NCBI RefSeq assembly: GCF_004365915.1
Contig: NZ_SODI01000001.1
Location: forward strand, 2,852,001 to 2,916,000
Direction of reading: 5' to 3'
Origin: Cryobacterium psychrophilum
GTDB lineage: Bacteria > Actinomycetota > Actinomycetes > Actinomycetales > Microbacteriaceae
DNA length: 64,000 nucleotides
The notes beneath the pieces are model-generated. The model saw only the letters and a list, made by a program, of their open reading frames with translations, did no database searches and was not told where the DNA came from. Shown in pieces: positions 61,330 to 64,000 of this stretch. The stretch's first letter is position 1. Each line of letters begins with the position of its first letter. The translations under genes were made by a program, and so were the position numbers.

Positions 61330-62709
61330 ATGGTGGGTGGGTACATAAGCGGGCCAGTGAAGAGTCGACCGACAGTAATCGTAGGAACTTCTGCGGTCGC
61401 GCTGATACTTGCCGCGAGCAGGTGGGGAACCAACATTGGCGCATCACCGATCTACATCACTGACATCCTCATCGGACTGGGGATTGCCGGATGGTTCATC
61501 GCTACGCGAATGCAGGGCAAGCGCGCCCTAGACGGCTGGGTTACACGCAATCGGCCAAGCGCTCTCTTTGCTCTGTTCTTCGTCTACGTTTCGGCGCGCT
61601 TCCTGCTCTCGCTCGGGGGTGGCCCGATGTTGGATTGGGTCAGGGATGGCGTTCCTTTCCTTTACGGCGTGCTGGCGTTCGTCAGTGCATCCTCCTTGGC
61701 CCGATCCACCCACGAAGCTCGCGCGCGAACGATGCGCATATTCTGGGCCGCGCTCATTTTCCACACTCTTTGGGCTTGCGTGATCATCTTCGGAGGCATC
61801 CAGGAAACCCCATCAGTTCCGTTTTCAACCGCGCCTCTGTTCCAGCTGCGTCCCGACATTGATGCGGCGCTCCTCGGCGTAACAGCTGGAATGTGTCTCT
61901 TGCGTATCCTTCGCGGACACAAGAAGTTCTGGCCGTTCATTGGCATGGTCGCGTCTGCCGCTGCTGTATTGACCCTTGAGACACGGGCGGGTTTGATCGC
62001 TCTTGCGCTCTCCGTGGCGCTTGCGATCCTGTTGCAATATGCGGCCACACCGCGACAGAACGTTCGCCGGACCGTTATGGTGATGGTCATTCCCGCGCTT
62101 GCCTTGATCGCTCTTATGATTCTGCCAACGACCCCACCGGGTGAACGCCTTGTGGCGACCTTCAAATCAAGCCAGGGGTCGACATCTGCGGCAGAAAGCG
62201 CACAGGGCACCCAACGCGCCCGTGAGCTCGTCTGGTCAGGCGTTATTGACTGGACGAACGAAGAGACATCCCGCACAATTTTCGGGGGTGGTTTCGGCAA
62301 TAACTTCCTCGATGAGTCTGGCACGCTTGCGTATCTTGAAGGCAGTACCTACTCAGGCGTAAGAAGCCCACACAACTGGTTTGTCGGAAACTATGCACGC
62401 CTAGGCGTTATTGGTTTCGCACTGTCCATCGCCGTGTGCTTGCAGCTCTTAGGGACCATTGTCCGTTACCGGCGACGAATCGGCGAAGACCCGCTCCTTA
62501 GCCTCTCGGCGCTGCTGATCGTGGCCATCCTGCCAGTAGCGTCCTTTGGGGTAGTTCTTGAGGCACCCCACGGTGCCGTTCCGTTCTGGTGGGCCGCGGG
62601 GATCATCTTTGCTCTTCGAGAATCCAAGACCAAAGCGGCGGGACTGTCACAGGTGGATTCCAGCCCGGCCCCGGCCGCTGCGGTGGGGCGAGGCATACCT
62701 GCGTTATAA
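61330..62709 (+). CDS. O-antigen ligase / polymerase-like membrane protein (Wzy_C family)
   Basis: 459 aa with about eleven hydrophobic segments. The two family marks are present: an Arg in TLETRAGLIALALS (the SRG/TRAG loop) and the His of SPHNWFVGNYARLGVIGFALS at about residue 348, with a large extracellular loop between (EETSRTIFGGGFGNNF). Such proteins join lipid-linked glycans or polymerise them. On a prophage it would alter the host surface. Stands alone 40 bases after the fibre and before a strong terminator. Lower GC than its neighbours in places. Confidence 0.8.
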   Translation: MVGGYISGPVKSRPTVIVGTSAVALILAASRWGTNIGASPIYITDILIGLGIAGWFIATRMQGKRALDGWVTRNRPSALFALFFVYVSARFLLSLGGGPMLDWVRDGVPFLYGVLAFVSASSLARSTHEARARTMRIFWAALIFHTLWACVIIFGGIQETPSVPFSTAPLFQLRPDIDAALLGVTAGMCLLRILRGHKKFWPFIGMVASAAAVLTLETRAGLIALALSVALAILLQYAATPRQNVRRTVMVMVIPALALIALMILPTTPPGERLVATFKSSQGSTSAAESAQGTQRARELVWSGVIDWTNEETSRTIFGGGFGNNFLDESGTLAYLEGSTYSGVRSPHNWFVGNYARLGVIGFALSIAVCLQLLGTIVRYRRRIGEDPLLSLSALLIVAILPVASFGVVLEAPHGAVPFWWAAGIIFALRESKTKAAGLSQVDSSPAPAAAVGRGIPAL

Positions 62710-62744
62710 TTCACCGAGCTAGACCGGCACTAACTTCATCAGAT

Positions 62745-62781
62745 AGCCCCTCGGCCTCTTCGGAGGTCGGGGGGCTTTTTT
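62745..62781 (+). terminator. terminator after the O-antigen-ligase-like gene
   Basis: AGCCCCTCGGCCTC (62745-62758) pairs with GAGGTCGGGGGGCT (62763-62776) with small mismatches, loop TTCG, then six T. Strong rho-independent terminator that closes the late transcript. Confidence 0.88.
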
Positions 62782-62895
62782 GTTGTAGAACGGGGGGGTA
62801 CAGACGTAGGCTAGAAGTCTTCGCAAAAGCGAAAGGCCCCGCCCCGTGTTTCAGCACGAGACGAGGCAGCCAGACAACCATCCACCATCAAGCAC

Positions 62896-63822
62896 ATGGA
62901 GTCCGACATGACAAACTCTAATACCCTCGCGCCCACGTTCAGCCCTCGGATGACCGAGGAAGAGATCGCAGCCGCGGCGTTCCTCGCCCGGTATAAAGGC
63001 GATACCCGCACGATGTACATCAGCGATCTGCGCATTTACTTCGAGTGGTGCTACTCGAACGGCATCAAGCCTCTCGAAGCCGAGCGGGTGCACCTCGAAT
63101 TCTTCGCCCGCTACTTGGAAGAGGTGCGCGGCAATGGCCCGGCCGCCACCTGCCGGCGACTCGGTACCCTGAAGGGCTTCTACCGGATTGCCGAGGCCGA
63201 CGACCGCATCAAGCGCAGCCCGATGACGTTTGTCCGGATGCCCAAAGTCATCTGGGACGAGAACGCCGCGATGGGCCTCGACCGGGTGCAGCTCGGCACC
63301 CTGATTCAGGCCGCCCGTGCCAAGTCACCGACCGACGCCGCCCTGGTCACGCTCATGGGTATGCTCGGCCTACGCGTCTCCGAGGCCACCAGCGTGCAGA
63401 TTGAGGACTTCGCGGAGACGAAGAGCGGCCACCGTGTGCTGCGCGTTCTCGGCAAGGGAGGCAAGCCCGCCACGATCCCACTGCCGGTCCCGGTGATCCG
63501 CATGCTCGATGCGTGCGCCGGCGACCGCAAGTCCGGGCAGCTGCTCTACACCGACCTCGGCACGGTCATGGATCGACGCTCGGCCTACCGGCGCATCAAG
63601 TCCCTCGCCAAGCGTGCAGGACTTCCCGCCGGCCTCCACCCGCACACCCTCCGCCACAGCGCGATCACTGCGGCGCTCGACTCCGGGGCAACGCTGCGAG
63701 ACGCTCAGATCTTCGCCCGGCACTCCGACCCCCGCATGACGAACCGCTACGACCGGAACCGCGGCAACCTCGACCGGCATGCAGCGCACGGGCTCGCCGC
63801 CTACCTCGCCGGCGCAGCGTAG
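62896..63822 (+). CDS. tyrosine recombinase (XerC/D-like)
   Basis: 308 aa. N-terminal core-binding domain (DTRTMYISDLRIYFEWC). Catalytic residues visible: Arg160 (GLRVSEAT), Lys187 or Lys190 (GKGGKPATIP), His250-x2-Arg253 (HPHTLRHS), His276 (ARHSDPR) and Tyr285 (MTNRYDR). All are intact. Starts at ATG 62896 or 62908. The attachment sites fit the serine integrase, so this enzyme has another job or is left from another element. It has its own terminator. Confidence 0.9.
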   Translation: MESDMTNSNTLAPTFSPRMTEEEIAAAAFLARYKGDTRTMYISDLRIYFEWCYSNGIKPLEAERVHLEFFARYLEEVRGNGPAATCRRLGTLKGFYRIAEADDRIKRSPMTFVRMPKVIWDENAAMGLDRVQLGTLIQAARAKSPTDAALVTLMGMLGLRVSEATSVQIEDFAETKSGHRVLRVLGKGGKPATIPLPVPVIRMLDACAGDRKSGQLLYTDLGTVMDRRSAYRRIKSLAKRAGLPAGLHPHTLRHSAITAALDSGATLRDAQIFARHSDPRMTNRYDRNRGNLDRHAAHGLAAYLAGAA

Positions 63823-63831
63823 GCAGACAGA

Positions 63832-63875
63832 AGCCCCGCCGCTCGATCCTCACGGACTGGGTGGCGGGGCTTTTC
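63832..63875 (+). terminator. terminator after the tyrosine recombinase gene
   Basis: AGCCCCGCC (63832-63840) pairs with GGCGGGGCT (63863-63871), 9 bp perfect with a 22-base loop, followed by TTTTCC. It shields the host gene downstream from phage transcription. Confidence 0.8.
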
Positions 63876-63879
63876 CGAT

Positions 63880-63925
63880 TGCCCCTGTAGCTAGTGATAC
63901 ATCCCGGACATCACCCGCAAATTTT
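63880..63925. other. attR (prophage-host right junction)
   Basis: Prophage arm TGCCCCTGTAGCTA at 63880-63893, then GTGATACATCCCG, the core GAC at 63907-63909 and host sequence ATCACCCGCAAATTTT. Combined with attL this gives an attP dyad of about 55 bp centred on the core, the form and size usual for large serine integrases. Confidence 0.9.
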
Positions 63926-64000
63926 GGGCCGTGAACATTCGCAAGTTCACGCGCCGCATCCACGACCTGAACCAGCTCGTGGCGCTCGGTTCCCTCACGA
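63907..64000 (+). pseudogene. cpaF: cpaF/tadA-type secretion ATPase, 3' part (start of)
   Basis: Reads D-ITRKFWAVNIRKFTRRI, HDLNQLVALGSLT in the frame of the 5' part at 24456, and continues beyond the window. VNIRKF and LVALGSL are conserved in the CpaF N-terminal domain. The ATPase core must lie further downstream. Without its start, this half is probably not expressed in the lysogen. Confidence 0.88.

Larger units (their letters stand above)
24909..63909. mobile_element. complete siphovirus-type prophage, 39,001 bp
   Basis: Ends set by comparing both junctions: host ATTCCC-GAC joins prophage GCTATAC on the left, and prophage CATCCCG-GAC joins host ATCACCC on the right. Joining the host arms restores an open cpaF frame (VVIPD-ITRKFWAVNIRKF). 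Gene modules are complete: integration, repression, recombination/replication, packaging, head, tail, lysis. No frameshifted structural gene was found apart from the expected tail-chaperone shift, so it may be inducible. Confidence 0.93.

Overview
The window is about 64 kb of high-GC actinobacterial chromosome, probably Microbacteriaceae. That family call is an inference from the gene content (DUF3039 - nicotinate phosphoribosyltransferase - glutamate racemase - RNase PH - RdgB order, OhrR/Ohr, many GTG starts and short overlapping operons); there is no rRNA here to prove it. Positions 1-24.9 kb are host chromosome, 24,909-63,909 is a complete prophage, and the last 91 bases are host again.

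Host part. A two-gene polysaccharide ABC exporter and a sugar-nucleotidyltransferase-like gene (0.9-3.2 kb) are followed by an ABC-2 type ATPase/permease pair whose ATPase has a very long Ala/Pro/Lys-rich N-terminus. The housekeeping block (6.8-10.8 kb) is followed by a CDF metal exporter and a DedA protein. At 12.7-14.0 kb there is a decayed region: a frameshifted ccdA, a truncated and frameshifted dsbA-like fragment, and, head to head with it, the C-terminal UTRA fragment of a GntR-type regulator. Then come a potassium channel, a lipoprotein, an ohrR-ohr-quinone oxidoreductase operon, an orphan polymorphic-toxin tail (Hint domain plus NucA/NucB-type nuclease) with an overlapping candidate immunity gene, tRNA-Leu(UAG), and a LysR / MHS-family transporter / hydroxybutyrate-dehydrogenase-like cluster.

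Prophage. A siphovirus-type prophage of 39,001 bp interrupts a cpaF/tadA-type pilus or secretion ATPase gene. The two host halves rejoin in frame across a 3-bp core (GAC), and the reconstructed attP is a dyad with 14-bp arms (13 of 14 matching), so the ends are known to the base. The layout is: serine integrase and two repressor-like genes on the minus strand; a divergent early region on the plus strand with YqaJ-type exonuclease, ERF annealing protein, ParB-like protein, a replisome-organizer-like protein with an inserted HNH domain, a helicase-loader-like protein, SSB, and a run of small Cys-rich and helix-turn-helix proteins; then HNH, terminase, portal, ClpP-type protease with nested scaffold, capsid, connectors, tail tube, tail chaperones with a -1 frameshift, tape measure, baseplate-like proteins, M23 endolysin, holin candidates, and a beta-propeller tail fibre. 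After the fibre come an O-antigen-ligase/polymerase-like membrane protein and a second, tyrosine-type recombinase just inside the right attachment site.

Most noteworthy: precise integration into a surface-appendage ATPase gene together with a glycan ligase next to the receptor-binding fibre, which suggests a lysogen that changes its own surface; two recombinases of different chemistry in one prophage; two related translationally coupled micro-ORFs with a shared QAGRW motif; a 21-codon coupled micro-ORF carrying a sliding-clamp-binding-like QLTLF motif; and CTAGATC repeat clusters inside the replication gene and again at the end of the early region.
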